Assembly: GCF_900104815.1 (NCBI RefSeq)
Contig: NZ_FNTD01000002.1
Coordinates: forward strand, 1-29,193
Origin: Streptomyces misionensis
Lineage (GTDB): Bacteria > Actinomycetota > Actinomycetes > Streptomycetales > Streptomycetaceae
Direction of reading: 5' to 3'
Length of the DNA stretch: 29,193 nt
In this document: positions 18,035 through 26,191 of the stretch, piece after piece
How the letters are laid out: each line of letters opens with the position of its first letter
Numbering within the stretch: the first letter of the stretch is position 1
Notes under the pieces: generated by a model
Seen by the model: the letters and a program-made list of their open reading frames with translations, nothing else
What the model was told of the DNA's origin: nothing
Databases searched by the model: none
Program-made: the position numbers and the translations under genes

Positions 18035-19405
18035 TTGGTTTACGACATTCGTCCGCTCGCGAACGGGCTGCGGACCGACCACCCGGTTCCGGGTCTGCCG
18101 TTCGTCGACGACTCGCATCTGCCGCTTGACGACGGCCCTGACGCCATCGAGGCGGTCGGCCGCAACAAGGGCGAGGGCATGTGGGGCCGCTGCGACACCT
18201 CCCACGAGGGAGGGTGGCTGGCCTTCACCACCGACCCGATCGCCCACCACCTGGGCTGGGCCGTGCGCCACCACCCCGAGCACGGCCGCACCGTCCTTCT
18301 GCTCCGCGACGAGGACACCGCAAGCCTGCACACCCACTGGTCCGGCGCGCCGCTGCTGTTCAGGTCCGGCGGCTACTGGTGGGACGGCGACACCTGGTAC
18401 CGGCCCGGCCAGATCTGGGACCCGGTCACCGAGGACTACGCACGCCACACCGCACGCGCCACCGCCACCGTCCACGCCGCCGACCTCCTCGACGGCCACG
18501 CCCACCCCGACCGCGCCCACCTGCACAAGGTCACCACCTTTGATCCGGCCACCGCCAAGCCGGACAACTGGATCGACGACCTGACCCGGTGGGCACAGCA
18601 CCACCAGAAGCAGGACGACCCCCTGCCGCTGGAGCGCTGCGTCGTCGACCTCGCCTGCCCCGAACTCGCCGGGGACCGGCTGCTCGGCGTGCCCGAGATG
18701 GCCGCACTCGGCGGCATCACGGCCTCCACCCTGCGCGGCTACATCTCCCGCGGCGAGAACGACGTCCCCCTGCCCCAGGCCACCGTCGGCGGCCGCGCAC
18801 AGTGGTCCCGCCCGGTCGCCGAAGACTGGGCCGAAGCCCGCCGCCGCTCCGCCGAGGGGCTGAAGGAGGCCATGTCGGCCGGCGACCGCCACCGTCTCGC
18901 CCCGGGGGCCGCCCAGATCCGCGACCGGCTCAGCGAGACCTTCTTCCGCCTGCTGTGGAAGCGCCCTGACACCCGCAAACGCTGGGCGCTGCGCCACCGC
19001 AACGAACCGAGCGTGCGGGAGGTCGCCGACCAGCTCGCCTTCGAAGTCGCCGACAGCCTCCGGCAGATCATCCCCACCGACGCCCTCGGACCGACCATCC
19101 GCCACGCCGTCCTGGAGGACTTCACCACCTCGCTGCGCACCGCCGAACGCCGGGGCGGTGAGCTCAAGGGCTTCGACCTCATCCTGTCGCTGCCCCTGGC
19201 GAAGATGATCAGCTGGTTCATCCAGCACTTCCCGACCTCGGCCCAGTGGTACCTCGGCGAGGTCATGAGCGAGGCGGACAAGCAGCTCGGCATCCCCGCG
19301 CAGGTGTCCGGCGAAGCGCTGCGGCGGTCCGCGATCACGAACGGGGACCTCGACGTCCAGGCAGCGAAGGAGTTCTTCTCCCGCCTCGTGCCGCGGGAGA
19401 GCTGA
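18035..19405 (+). CDS. Conserved actinobacterial protein of unknown function with a helix-turn-helix-like segment
   Basis: A 456-residue soluble protein. The best start is TTG 18035, placed by a strong GGAGGGGGAG at 18021-18030; the upstream GTG 18014 would read through that site. I do not recognise a named family. The N-terminal half is rich in His, Trp and Asp (GYWWDGDTWYRPGQIWDP, about 110-130). Around residues 216-265 it has LLGVPEMAALGGITASTLR followed by RGENDVPLPQ and GGRAQWSRPVAEDW. That looks like an excisionase or MerR-type winged helix in which a tryptophan-containing wing follows a recognition helix. The C-terminal part is helical with no membrane segment. It stands alone, with an operator-like palindrome ahead and a GC-rich hairpin behind. 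A plasmid or mobile-element regulatory protein is a guess. Confidence 0.8.
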   Translation: MVYDIRPLANGLRTDHPVPGLPFVDDSHLPLDDGPDAIEAVGRNKGEGMWGRCDTSHEGGWLAFTTDPIAHHLGWAVRHHPEHGRTVLLLRDEDTASLHTHWSGAPLLFRSGGYWWDGDTWYRPGQIWDPVTEDYARHTARATATVHAADLLDGHAHPDRAHLHKVTTFDPATAKPDNWIDDLTRWAQHHQKQDDPLPLERCVVDLACPELAGDRLLGVPEMAALGGITASTLRGYISRGENDVPLPQATVGGRAQWSRPVAEDWAEARRRSAEGLKEAMSAGDRHRLAPGAAQIRDRLSETFFRLLWKRPDTRKRWALRHRNEPSVREVADQLAFEVADSLRQIIPTDALGPTIRHAVLEDFTTSLRTAERRGGELKGFDLILSLPLAKMISWFIQHFPTSAQWYLGEVMSEADKQLGIPAQVSGEALRRSAITNGDLDVQAAKEFFSRLVPRES

Positions 19406-19554
19406 GCCCACCAGCGGACACCGGGATCCGGCGCGCAAGCCAGCACAGCGGCTCCCGCCTCGAGGCGGTGCGCAAGAGCGTCCCGACTCGCGGCCCGCCC
19501 TGTGCGGCGCACGTGTACCGCACGGACGACGCGGACGCAATGCGGTTCGGCAGC

Positions 19555-19582
19555 GCCCCGCCCGCTCCAGGGCGGGCGGGGC
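19555..19582. terminator. 11-bp perfect GC hairpin
   Basis: GCCCCGCCCGC and GCGGGCGGGGC flank a TCCAGG loop, 150 bp after the preceding plus-strand stop. It is a likely terminator. A second short palindrome (GGCCCCCGGGGGGCC) follows at 19641-19655. Confidence 0.65.
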
Positions 19583-19692
19583 TCCGTCTGCGCGCCCCGC
19601 GACTCCCTACCTGATGCTCGGCGCCAGGACGGCCCTGCTCGGCCCCCGGGGGGCCTACCTGAGTCGGGTGGCGCACGGCACTATGGCTGTCC

Positions 19693-20595
19693 ATGAGGGA
19701 TCAGCGAGCTGAGGAATTCGCCCGGTGCGCCGTTGTGCTGGCCGCGGAGTTGCGCGAGACACGGCGAGACGATGCGGTCCCCGCCGATCCTGAGGAAGCT
19801 GATGCTTTCGCCGCTCCGGCCCCGACGGGTGATGACCCCTTCGCTCCGCTTATGGCGGGCCGGGAGGGCGTCTTCGACCAGGCGCTGTCCAACGGGCTGG
19901 CGGCGATCGTCGCTTGCGAGTGGCCGGGGAAGGAGGTGGACCGTAAGGGACGGGTCCTGTCGGCCAGCGCGCTGCTCAAGGTGATCGAAGAACACCTCCC
20001 CGCCACGGAAGGCATCGTCTGCGTGCCTGACGAGCATCTGATGCCGGACATCCCCCAGAGTGACGTGAACTCGCTGTTCCAGGCGGGGCCTCGTCCGTCG
20101 TCACACACCCGGATCGATGTGCGCACGCTTCAGAACGGGATCGAGGCCAGTCAGGCGGCGCGTCACGGCCGCGGCGCCGGAGCTCTGCAGCAGCGCCACA
20201 TTGAGGCCCTGCTGGCTCTCGACGGCCACCGAAGCCTTGGCGCCATGGGAGAGGAACAGCAGGATCGGATCCAGCGGATCGCACAGACAGAGGATGCGGT
20301 CTCCCAGAAACGAGCTGCCGAGTACCTCGAACGCATCGGGGATGAAGAAGCCACCCGGCGCGCCGAGAACGTGGCCAACCCCAACGCCTACCACCCGAAG
20401 CACAATCCGGACGGACACGACCTCGACATCTGCCCCGTCTGCGGGCACGAGGCGTTCTGCGTCGAGGGCCTCGACCCGATCTTCGGCCAAGTCACTTATG
20501 GGCAGTGCCTGGTGTGCACCTACGTGCGTAGTCCGGGCGCCGCAGAGGACCAGGCCTTCACCGAACACCTCCGGTCGATCATGGACGACGAGTGA
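19693..20595 (+). CDS. Protein of unknown function with a C-terminal zinc ribbon
   Basis: A 300-residue soluble protein with coding-like composition throughout. It opens MRDQRAEEFARCAVVLAAEL at ATG 19693. No ribosome site precedes this ATG, so either the message is leaderless or the start is elsewhere. The centre is charged and helical (QQRHIEALLALDGH, KRAAEYLERIGDEEATRRAE). The C-terminus has paired cysteines CPVC at 247-250 and CLVC at 272-275, a probable zinc ribbon for structure or nucleic-acid binding. I do not recognise the family. It is followed within about five bases by a hairpin, and its downstream neighbour is convergent, so it is a single-gene unit. Confidence 0.72.
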   Translation: MRDQRAEEFARCAVVLAAELRETRRDDAVPADPEEADAFAAPAPTGDDPFAPLMAGREGVFDQALSNGLAAIVACEWPGKEVDRKGRVLSASALLKVIEEHLPATEGIVCVPDEHLMPDIPQSDVNSLFQAGPRPSSHTRIDVRTLQNGIEASQAARHGRGAGALQQRHIEALLALDGHRSLGAMGEEQQDRIQRIAQTEDAVSQKRAAEYLERIGDEEATRRAENVANPNAYHPKHNPDGHDLDICPVCGHEAFCVEGLDPIFGQVTYGQCLVCTYVRSPGAAEDQAFTEHLRSIMDDE

Positions 20596-20599
20596 TGCC

Positions 20600-20620
20600 T
20601 CCCGGCACCCAGAGCCGGGG
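20600..20620. terminator. Short hairpin immediately after a stop codon
   Basis: TCCCGGC and GCCGGGG pair (one G-T) around ACCCAGA, starting five bases after the stop of the zinc-ribbon gene. Confidence 0.5.
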
Positions 20621-20755
20621 CCATGGGCGGCCAACCCCGCCACCCTTCCTACCGCGCCTCGGCGCGCGCCGGCCTCCGAGGGCGGGCAGGGATGGTTCGA
20701 GCCCGGGCGAGCGGCTGGGGCGGGACGTGCGATGTGATCCTCGTGGGCCCCGACG

Positions 20756-21067
20756 TCAGGGGAGGGCGCTGCGGAGGTAGGCGGGCAGCGCCCGGCGGAC
20801 GGCCGGGTCTGCTTCCCAGCCGGGGTCGGTGAGTTGGTCGGCGGTGATGACGGCGTGGACTTCGTGGTCGGTGCGGACGTCGACGCGGAACGTTTCGCCC
20901 CGGCTGTCCCGGCCGGCGAGGTAGGCGGCGAGGACGGTCCGGCCCAGCTCGGCGGGGTCCGCACGGGTGGTCGTCTGGCCGAGGTCTTTGCAGATCCACA
21001 CGCCGCTGAACGGTTCGTGCATCAGGATCTCCCACCGCACGCAAGCGGGCTTGTCATCGCGTAACAC
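20756..21067 (-). CDS. Small conserved hypothetical protein
   Basis: A 103-residue soluble protein, start GTG 21067 (reads MLRDDKPACVRWEILMHEPF), with a weak GGGGGC upstream. Conserved-looking features are GVWICKDLGQTT, RTVLAAYLAGRDSRGETFRV and a basic/hydrophobic C-terminus (ALPAYLRSALP). There is no membrane segment, signal or known motif. It is convergent with the zinc-ribbon gene and divergent from the truncated gene copy at 21204. The family is not recognised; a real gene is supported by amino-acid composition and by the shadow frames being worse. Confidence 0.6.
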   Translation of the reverse strand: MLRDDKPACVRWEILMHEPFSGVWICKDLGQTTTRADPAELGRTVLAAYLAGRDSRGETFRVDVRTDHEVHAVITADQLTDPGWEADPAVRRALPAYLRSALP

Positions 21068-21203
21068 AACGCGATCGTGCCCCCACCAGCCAGCGTTCAG
21101 TTCCGCTACCTGCGAGTACTGGCCAGAAAGCGTGCCTTCCGTACCGGGGCCGGACGGCTAAACGGTTACCTCGCGCGGCCGTTGCGTCCTACCGCCGCCG
21201 GGC

Positions 21204-21338
21204 ATGAGTACCCAGGCCTTCGAGGGCGCCTATCTTCTGCCGCTGTTCCACGCGATCCAGCAGGCCCGCGGTGAGCACGCCTACCGGCAGCTTCCCGCGC
21301 CCACCCCGGCCAGCAGTCTGACCGCCGACGACGCCCCG
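21204..21338 (+). pseudogene. Truncated 5' copy of the gene repeated at 22720
   Basis: The first 45 codons (MSTQAFEGAYLLPLFHAIQQ and on to ADDAP) match the start of the gene at 22720-22854, with 124 of 135 bases identical by my count. Most differences are at third positions. After 21338 the similarity stops and the frame enters antisense of the next minus-strand gene, so this is a fragment. No ribosome site precedes the ATG in either copy, although both share a TACCG-containing upstream stretch. Confidence 0.75.
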
Positions 21339-21355
21339 CGGCGAAGTCCGCTGGC

Positions 21356-21838
21356 TCAGCCCTTCTCGCCCGGCTTCGCGGCAAGTCGGCGTAGGGCGCG
21401 CTTGATCGAGCCAAGCTCCTTCAGTACCTGATCCATCGCGGAGTCCATCAGCATGACCGGATCGTCAGCGGACCAGAAGCGCACGACCTGTGCCACCTGA
21501 TGCTTCCAGAACTCGTCCTCCTCGGCATGTTCGAAGCCGAGCTGTGACGCCAGGTCGGCAAAGCCGGACCCGGGCCGGCCGGTTGCCTTGCCAACGACGA
21601 GCGCCGACAGCAGCGGCCGACCATGCTGGTGCTCGTACACGCTGATGTGGCCGAGCTTCGGGTAGAGCCCACGCATCTGGCCCTGCGACGTATAGGGATC
21701 CAAGCCGTGCGGGTCAACGCGCTGTGCGAATTCCTTGTAGCCGATGCAGGCAGAAAGCGGGTCGACCGGGTCGCCGGCCTTCGCGAGGGAACGCAGAAGG
21801 CGGTGCATGTCGCGTTCGATAGGCGTGAGTGTGAGCAC
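21356..21838 (-). CDS. Conserved hypothetical protein
   Basis: A 160-residue soluble protein, start GTG 21838 (MLTLTPIERDMHRLLRSLAK) behind GAGGAG. It has IGYKEFAQRVDPHGL near residue 33, then GRPLLSALVV and GRPGSGFADLASQLGF, and DEFWKHQVAQVVRFW before a helical tail (MDQVLKELGSIKRALRRLAA). The glycine-proline-glycine-phenylalanine block after a PLLSALVV strand recurs in a widespread family of small proteins of unknown function. I cannot give a biochemical role. Its 3' end abuts the point where the truncated gene copy at 21204 is cut off, so it may belong to the DNA that interrupted that copy. Confidence 0.75.
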   Translation of the reverse strand: MLTLTPIERDMHRLLRSLAKAGDPVDPLSACIGYKEFAQRVDPHGLDPYTSQGQMRGLYPKLGHISVYEHQHGRPLLSALVVGKATGRPGSGFADLASQLGFEHAEEDEFWKHQVAQVVRFWSADDPVMLMDSAMDQVLKELGSIKRALRRLAAKPGEKG

Positions 21839-22101
21839 GCGAACTCCTCAGAGGGAGAGGACCCGTAGGTCACGATGTCCGTGGACGCAGCGCCCGTAGG
21901 CGCACTTTGACGGTAACGCACCTCCGTGCGGCTCGGCTAGGCCCCTCCCCGTACCGCAACCGCCTTCTGCGCCCCCGCGCACCGACGACCCTCCTACCCG
22001 CGGACGGTGGGATGGACCTGGGCGCGTGGTGGCAGGCTTCCCTAACGTTCAAACCGATCACCGGTGCCTGAAGTCCGTGCACCCTCAGACAAGGAGCACT
22101 C

Positions 22102-22355
22102 TTGGGATTCATCGCCAAGCTGTTAGGCAAGCCGCCCTACAGCAACTGGCCCGCGAGCTATGACAGTTTCCGCGGTGACATGGCCAAGGCCGCAGGCCTG
22201 GGGGTGGCACGCATCCGTTGCCACCGCAACACCTGGGCCTACCTGCTGGAGAACGTCCCCAAGGACAGCGAGACGGTCATCGCCGGGCACGAACGAGGAC
22301 AGGGCAGCGCGTTCCGTCCCCCGTGCAGGACGAGGTCACCGCCGAGGAGGGTGCG
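22102..22355 (+). pseudogene. 5' portion of a frameshifted small hypothetical gene
   Basis: A start TTG 22102 behind AAGGAG gives MGFIAKLLGKPPYSNWPASY and continues with protein-like text (AKAAGLGVARIRCHRNTWAY, LENVPKDSETVIAGHERG). Near 22312-22325, next to a run of five C, the good text moves to the frame of the following gene (PSPVQDEVTAEEGAM). The original was therefore probably one protein of about 163 residues ending at 22592, or two genes whose junction is disturbed by an indel. The long uninterrupted frame from 22102 to 23091 is an artefact of joining unrelated pieces. The family is unknown. Confidence 0.5.
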
Positions 22356-22592
22356 ATGGTCACGGTGCCGCTGTCCGGTACCACCCTCGCCGCCGTGCTC
22401 AGCTGGTGCCGCAACATCCAGCCGAACACCCTGCGCAGCCCCTGGACTGAACTGGACCGCTCGATCGGACGCCGTGTCGGCGCCGCGATCGCCCAGGCCC
22501 TGGTCAACGTCATCCCCTCCAACGGCGCGGACGGGCCGACGGCCGTCATCTACCTCGACGACCGCCTCACAGCCAAGGACACCACCCCATAG
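22356..22592 (+). CDS. Small hypothetical protein
   Basis: Seventy-eight residues from ATG 22356, with GAGGAGGG four bases ahead. The text reads MVTVPLSGTTLAAVLSWCRN, then LRSPWTELDRSIGRRVGAAI and AVIYLDDRL. A terminator-like 14-bp hairpin begins 12 bases after the stop, which supports this as a true gene end. Because coding-like text continues upstream in the same frame (QDEVTAEEGA), it may instead be the 3' half of a frameshifted longer gene beginning at 22102. The function is unknown. Confidence 0.6.
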   Translation: MVTVPLSGTTLAAVLSWCRNIQPNTLRSPWTELDRSIGRRVGAAIAQALVNVIPSNGADGPTAVIYLDDRLTAKDTTP

Positions 22593-22604
22593 CCCCTCCT
22601 GCAC

Positions 22605-22644
22605 CCGCTCTGCCCCGGAGCAACGCAGGCCCGGGGCAGAGCGG
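22605..22644. terminator. 14-bp perfect hairpin
   Basis: CCGCTCTGCCCCGG (22605-22618) and CCGGGGCAGAGCGG (22631-22644) form a perfect stem around a 12-base loop, just after the stop at 22592. Strong terminator candidate. Confidence 0.8.
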
Positions 22645-22719
22645 CCCGGACACCCCCCGACCTGGGCGGCACAAAAATCCGCTACCCCTTCTGCTCCTCC
22701 GCTTCTACCGTGGCCGGTC

Positions 22720-23431
22720 ATGAGCACGCAGGCCTTTGAGGGCGCCTACCTTCTGCCGCTGTTCCACGCGATCCAGCAGGCCCGCGGTGAGGACGCCTAC
22801 CGGCATCTGCCCGCGCCCGCCTCGGCCAGCAGTCTGGCTGCCGACGACGCCCCGCTGGGCCCGTACCGGCGCGCACCTGATCCGCAGCTCCTACACCGCC
22901 GGCCTGGCCCACGCCGACGCGCCGCTGCTGCGCGGCGCCCTGGAGAACTTCGCCACCGGTCTGTGGCTCCTCGACGGCCAAGGGGCGTAGCGAGCGCCGC
23001 CGCCGCGCGCTGTCGCTGTGGGACGAGGACATGCGCAACCGGCAGCAGCACGAGACGGACACCGCCCACCTTCCGTCCGGCGGCGGCCTGACCGGTGCGC
23101 AGCGCCGGGCCGAGATCCGCGCCATCGCCGACCAGCTTGGCCTGGCCCCGCTGACCGCACCCAGAACCCACCAGATCCTGCTCACGGCCGCACCGGTCGC
23201 GGGCCTGACCGCGGGAAGGTGTGCGCTGCCTGGCGGGCAGCCTCCGGGTTCGCGCACGGCCGCTACTGGCCCCACCTGCGCGCATCCCAGTCCCGCGCGA
23301 CCATAGCGGGGGACGACGGCGTCCACACCGTCGCCTTCGTCATCGATGCGGACCAGCACCGGCCGCTGGCCGAGTACTGTCACACCATGCTGCGCCGACT
23401 GCAGGAGCACTACACCGCCCAGGCCCACTGA
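22720..23431 (+). pseudogene. Frameshifted full-length copy of the gene truncated at 21204
   Basis: The reading starts at ATG 22720 (MSTQAFEGAYLLPLFHAIQQ) and needs three frame changes. Near 22870 it moves to HLIRSSYTAGLAHADAPLLR and LENFATGLWLLDG. Near 22978 it moves to GRSERRRRALSLWDEDMRNR, then GGLTGAQRRAEIRAIADQLG. Near 23214 it moves to KVCAAWRAASGFAHGRYWPH and a C-terminus ending LQEHYTAQAH at 23431. Put together it is a soluble helical protein of about 237 residues with a conserved SGFAHGRYW motif. I do not know the function. Loss of frame at three points makes a functional product unlikely unless these are read errors. Confidence 0.68.
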
Positions 23432-23554
23432 CACAGTGGCACCCAGCGCCCTTGGACACGGCCGTAGGCGGCACCAGAGGCTGGGGCACTTGGCCATACG
23501 ATGCCAACCCGAATTCCACTAACACGGAAGCCGGACGGATGGAAGCCTGGACGG

Positions 23555-24835
23555 ATGGGGCATTACTCGTACCTGGTCATCGGCAACTACCAGTACCTCT
23601 ACACCCGCAGCCACTACGATCCAGAGCTCGCGGCGCTCTTCAGCGAGGACGACCGGCAGTACAACCCTGCCACCGAGGCGCCTGCTGAGGACTGGGACGA
23701 GGAGGGCCGGTCGTTCGGGTACTTCACTACGGCCCACGCGCTGAGGCAGCGCCTGCAGGTGCAGGGTTACACCTCTCGCAGGGCTCACACAGACGCAGTA
23801 GAGAGCCTGGAGCGATGGCGAGCGAGATACGACGCCGAACATGAGCTGCGCGAACGGCAGGAGCAGGAAGGCAAGGATGACCCCTTCACTGACCTCACCC
23901 GCAGGCCGCGGGAACTCGCGGATCTGCTAGCGGACATCCGCAGTGCGATCGGCCCCCACCAGCCCATCGGCGCCTTCGACACGCCCGGAGAGTACCTGAC
24001 GTACGAGGACCGGTTCGTTGAGGCCGCCAAGGACGTCGACCGCCTCTACTGGGAGACGGATACCCGAAGCGTGATACGCCTGCTGATCGACCAGGCGCCC
24101 GACGACACCGTGGTCGGACTCGATCTCAGCGCCTTGACGGGCTGCTGCGTCCACCTGAACCCGGCGCAGCCCATCGCAGGACCGTCACGCCGCCGCCAGC
24201 TCGCCTCCCTGCCCGCCGACGCACCGGTGATCGTGCTCACCGAGGGCAGTACGGATTCCCGGCTGCTTACGAAGGCCATGCACATCACTCACCCCCACCT
24301 GGATGGCTTCATCCGCTTCATTGACTACACCGGTCCCAGCGCGGAGGGAGGCGTCAGCGCCCTGAGCCGCATGGTGAAGGCATTCATTGCGGCTGGCGTT
24401 GCCAACCGCTTCGTGGCCATCGCGGACAACGACACCGCCGCGCACACACATCTCGCCGAGCTCAAGAGCCGCCAACTGCCAGAAGGATGCCGCCTCCTTC
24501 ACTACCCGGATCTCCCGCTGCTCGCCGACTACCCTGTGCTCGACCCGACGTCCTCTGAGATGACCCGGGACGATGTGAACGGCATCGCCGGCTCCCTGGA
24601 GATGTACCTCGGCAGGGACGTGCTCACCATCGACGGCTCCCTGGCACCCGTGCACCTGACCGCTATACACGAAACGAAGAGCCACCAGGGCGCCCTGTCG
24701 CAACACCACAAGAGACGGGTACAAAAGGCCTTCGACAAAAAGGTGAAGAGAGCCCGAAAAGGCCACCCCGTCGATGGTTCCGACTGGAGCGGTGTCCACG
24801 CCATCATCGAAAGTATCGTCCACGCCTTTGACTGA
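23555..24835 (+). CDS. HEPN/Toprim-associated domain protein (candidate phage-defence nuclease)
   Basis: A 426-residue soluble protein. The start is ATG 23555, giving MGHYSYLVIGNYQYLYTRS, the characteristic beginning of the HEPN/Toprim N-terminal family; an in-frame ATG at 23501 would add 18 atypical residues. A long charged helical middle (about 85-200) follows. The Toprim core is clear: VIVLTEGSTDSRLL with Glu230, and VAIADNDTAAH with Asp291 and Asp293, the metal-binding residues of topoisomerase-primase folds. The C-terminus is basic (HHKRRVQKAFDKKVKRARKG), suiting nucleic-acid contact. Toprim domains in OLD-type and related proteins cut DNA, and the HEPN link suggests RNA targeting as well. 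Family members sit in defence islands; a role here is inferred. It stands alone, convergent with the sigma operon. Confidence 0.83.
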   Translation: MGHYSYLVIGNYQYLYTRSHYDPELAALFSEDDRQYNPATEAPAEDWDEEGRSFGYFTTAHALRQRLQVQGYTSRRAHTDAVESLERWRARYDAEHELRERQEQEGKDDPFTDLTRRPRELADLLADIRSAIGPHQPIGAFDTPGEYLTYEDRFVEAAKDVDRLYWETDTRSVIRLLIDQAPDDTVVGLDLSALTGCCVHLNPAQPIAGPSRRRQLASLPADAPVIVLTEGSTDSRLLTKAMHITHPHLDGFIRFIDYTGPSAEGGVSALSRMVKAFIAAGVANRFVAIADNDTAAHTHLAELKSRQLPEGCRLLHYPDLPLLADYPVLDPTSSEMTRDDVNGIAGSLEMYLGRDVLTIDGSLAPVHLTAIHETKSHQGALSQHHKRRVQKAFDKKVKRARKGHPVDGSDWSGVHAIIESIVHAFD

Positions 24836-24846
24836 GCAGCTGAGGA

Positions 24847-24893
24847 GCCGCCCTCCTATCTACATCGCTATGGCCTCGGACAACGGAGGCGGC
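24847..24893. terminator. Imperfect hairpin between convergent genes
   Basis: GCCGCCCTCC (24847-24856) can pair with GGAGGCGGC (24885-24893) with one bulged base across a 28-base loop. It fills most of the 69-bp gap between two converging stops and could serve both strands. Confidence 0.45.
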
Positions 24894-24904
24894 TTCTGGC
24901 TTTC

Positions 24905-26191
24905 TCACTGATCGGCAGCCGTTCCGGAGGCCAGCGCCCTGCGCACCACCTCTCTCGATGGATTGCCGCTTTCTGCGTCTCCGCCCTGGTCCGCGTTGAT
25001 CCAGCGGAAGGTGAGGACACCTTCCTCCTGCCTGATCGCAGCCCTCGCGGGTGCGTGGGTGCCCCCGGGACTTTCGTCCCGCTCGATGTTGCACGACCAG
25101 AGCGCGAGGATGCCCCTTACTTCCTGCAGCGAGGCAGCCATAAGCCTGCGCACTTCGGATGACTTTCTGACGCCATGGAGAGTGACAGGCGTGCCTTCAG
25201 CTACTGTCCCTGGCTCGGCGAGTACTCGAAGGGCCTTGGGAAGTACCGGCAGGCTGTCGTCCTGTCGTCGGTGAACGCTCACCGCCCTGAGCTCGTCGGC
25301 GGCCATCTCCCAGAAGGCGCGTGCTGGGTTGCCCAGCCAGACGAGCTGCCACAGCGCCTGCGGAATGTACACCTCGTCTCCCCCCGAAGCGGCGGGGAGC
25401 TTCGGTGACTCGTCCGCGGCGCTGCCAAATACCTCACTGGAGTCATACAGCCGAACCTGCCAACGCTCCTCACCCTCGCTGCGTCGTACACGGCGACTGG
25501 CGCCGACTTTCTGTTCACGTGACCTTTCTTCACCGAGACCAGAAGCAGACCTTTGCGCGTCGGCGATAATCACCTCAGCCTGCTGCTTGGCCTCTCTCAG
25601 GATGACGTCGGCCGCGTGGTGGGCGTCTTGACGGATCTGCTTGGCCGCCGACTGCACTTGCTCCGCCTCGGCAAAGAGCTTGGCGATTGTCCGGCGGGCC
25701 TTCTCCAGGCGGCGCATGGCGTCAGCCCAGTCGGGAGGCTGAAAGTCGACAGCGTGGCGGCCGTTCCGCCTCCTCACATACTTCGGCTCGGCCTTTGTCG
25801 CCGGTGTCGCGTGGCCGGACGCCAGGTACTCCCGGTCCAGCGAGGTCCAAGGCTCGCAGCTGTCGAGCATGACGGGACGCGACGAGACCGGCGGCCTGAC
25901 ATCGATCTCCTCGAGGGCCTGCTCGGCGCCAGGGACGCTGTGGTCGGCAGCCACACGCAGCCACCTCTTCGCAGCGACGTAGTTGCCGCGCCCGAGGTAC
26001 TCGTGAGCCAGCGCATATGCATCGTGACCCAGCTCAGCGGCATCGGCCTGCGCACGCAACTGGGCGCGCTCTTCCGGGCTACGGTCCTTCAGACGCTGCA
26101 TGATCGCGGCGAAGCTGTGAGTCTTCCCGGAGCCGCTGCCGAGTGTGACGTGAGCGCGCTGCTCATTGTCCTGGTGCTGTTCGTGGTTCAC
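24905..26191 (-). CDS. Sel1/TPR-like and coiled-coil protein translationally coupled to an ECF sigma factor
   Basis: A 428-residue soluble protein starting at GTG 26191, whose GTGA overlaps the sigma-factor stop by four bases. Residues about 50-95 contain a Sel1/TPR-like unit (YALAHEYLGRGNYVAAKRWL, then AADHSVPGAEQALEEI). Residues about 160-240 are a strong coiled coil (MRRLEKARRTIAKLFAEAEQ, DVILREAKQQAEVIIADAQ). The C-terminal 170 residues form an unrecognised globular part (YIPQALWQLVWLGNPARAFW, ILALWSCNIERDES). There is no signal peptide or membrane segment and no zinc anti-sigma motif. Translational coupling to the sigma gene suggests matched amounts, so it could regulate or serve the sigma factor; that is inference. 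A function outside sigma control is equally possible. Confidence 0.78.
   Translation of the reverse strand: MNHEQHQDNEQRAHVTLGSGSGKTHSFAAIMQRLKDRSPEERAQLRAQADAAELGHDAYALAHEYLGRGNYVAAKRWLRVAADHSVPGAEQALEEIDVRPPVSSRPVMLDSCEPWTSLDREYLASGHATPATKAEPKYVRRRNGRHAVDFQPPDWADAMRRLEKARRTIAKLFAEAEQVQSAAKQIRQDAHHAADVILREAKQQAEVIIADAQRSASGLGEERSREQKVGASRRVRRSEGEERWQVRLYDSSEVFGSAADESPKLPAASGGDEVYIPQALWQLVWLGNPARAFWEMAADELRAVSVHRRQDDSLPVLPKALRVLAEPGTVAEGTPVTLHGVRKSSEVRRLMAASLQEVRGILALWSCNIERDESPGGTHAPARAAIRQEEGVLTFRWINADQGGDAESGNPSREVVRRALASGTAADQ

Larger units (their letters stand above)
21204..22854. repeat. Segment bounded by 135-bp direct repeats (21204-21338 and 22720-22854)
   Basis: The two copies of the same gene start lie in direct orientation, 1516 bp apart, and enclose one minus-strand gene and the frameshifted plus-strand small gene. 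Identity is 124/135 by eye, so the duplication is not recent, or the copies came from different sources. Confidence 0.7.

Noticed and set aside
17984..19540. 518-codon minus-strand frame opposite the gene at 18035
   Set aside because: Its composition (Gly/Val/Arg-rich, no motif) is that of an antisense shadow; the plus-strand gene has a strong ribosome site and protein-like text.
22102..23091. Continuous 329-codon plus-strand frame
   Set aside because: It joins the start of one gene, out-of-frame arginine/proline-rich text, a terminator hairpin and the start of another gene. It is an accident of GC-rich sequence.
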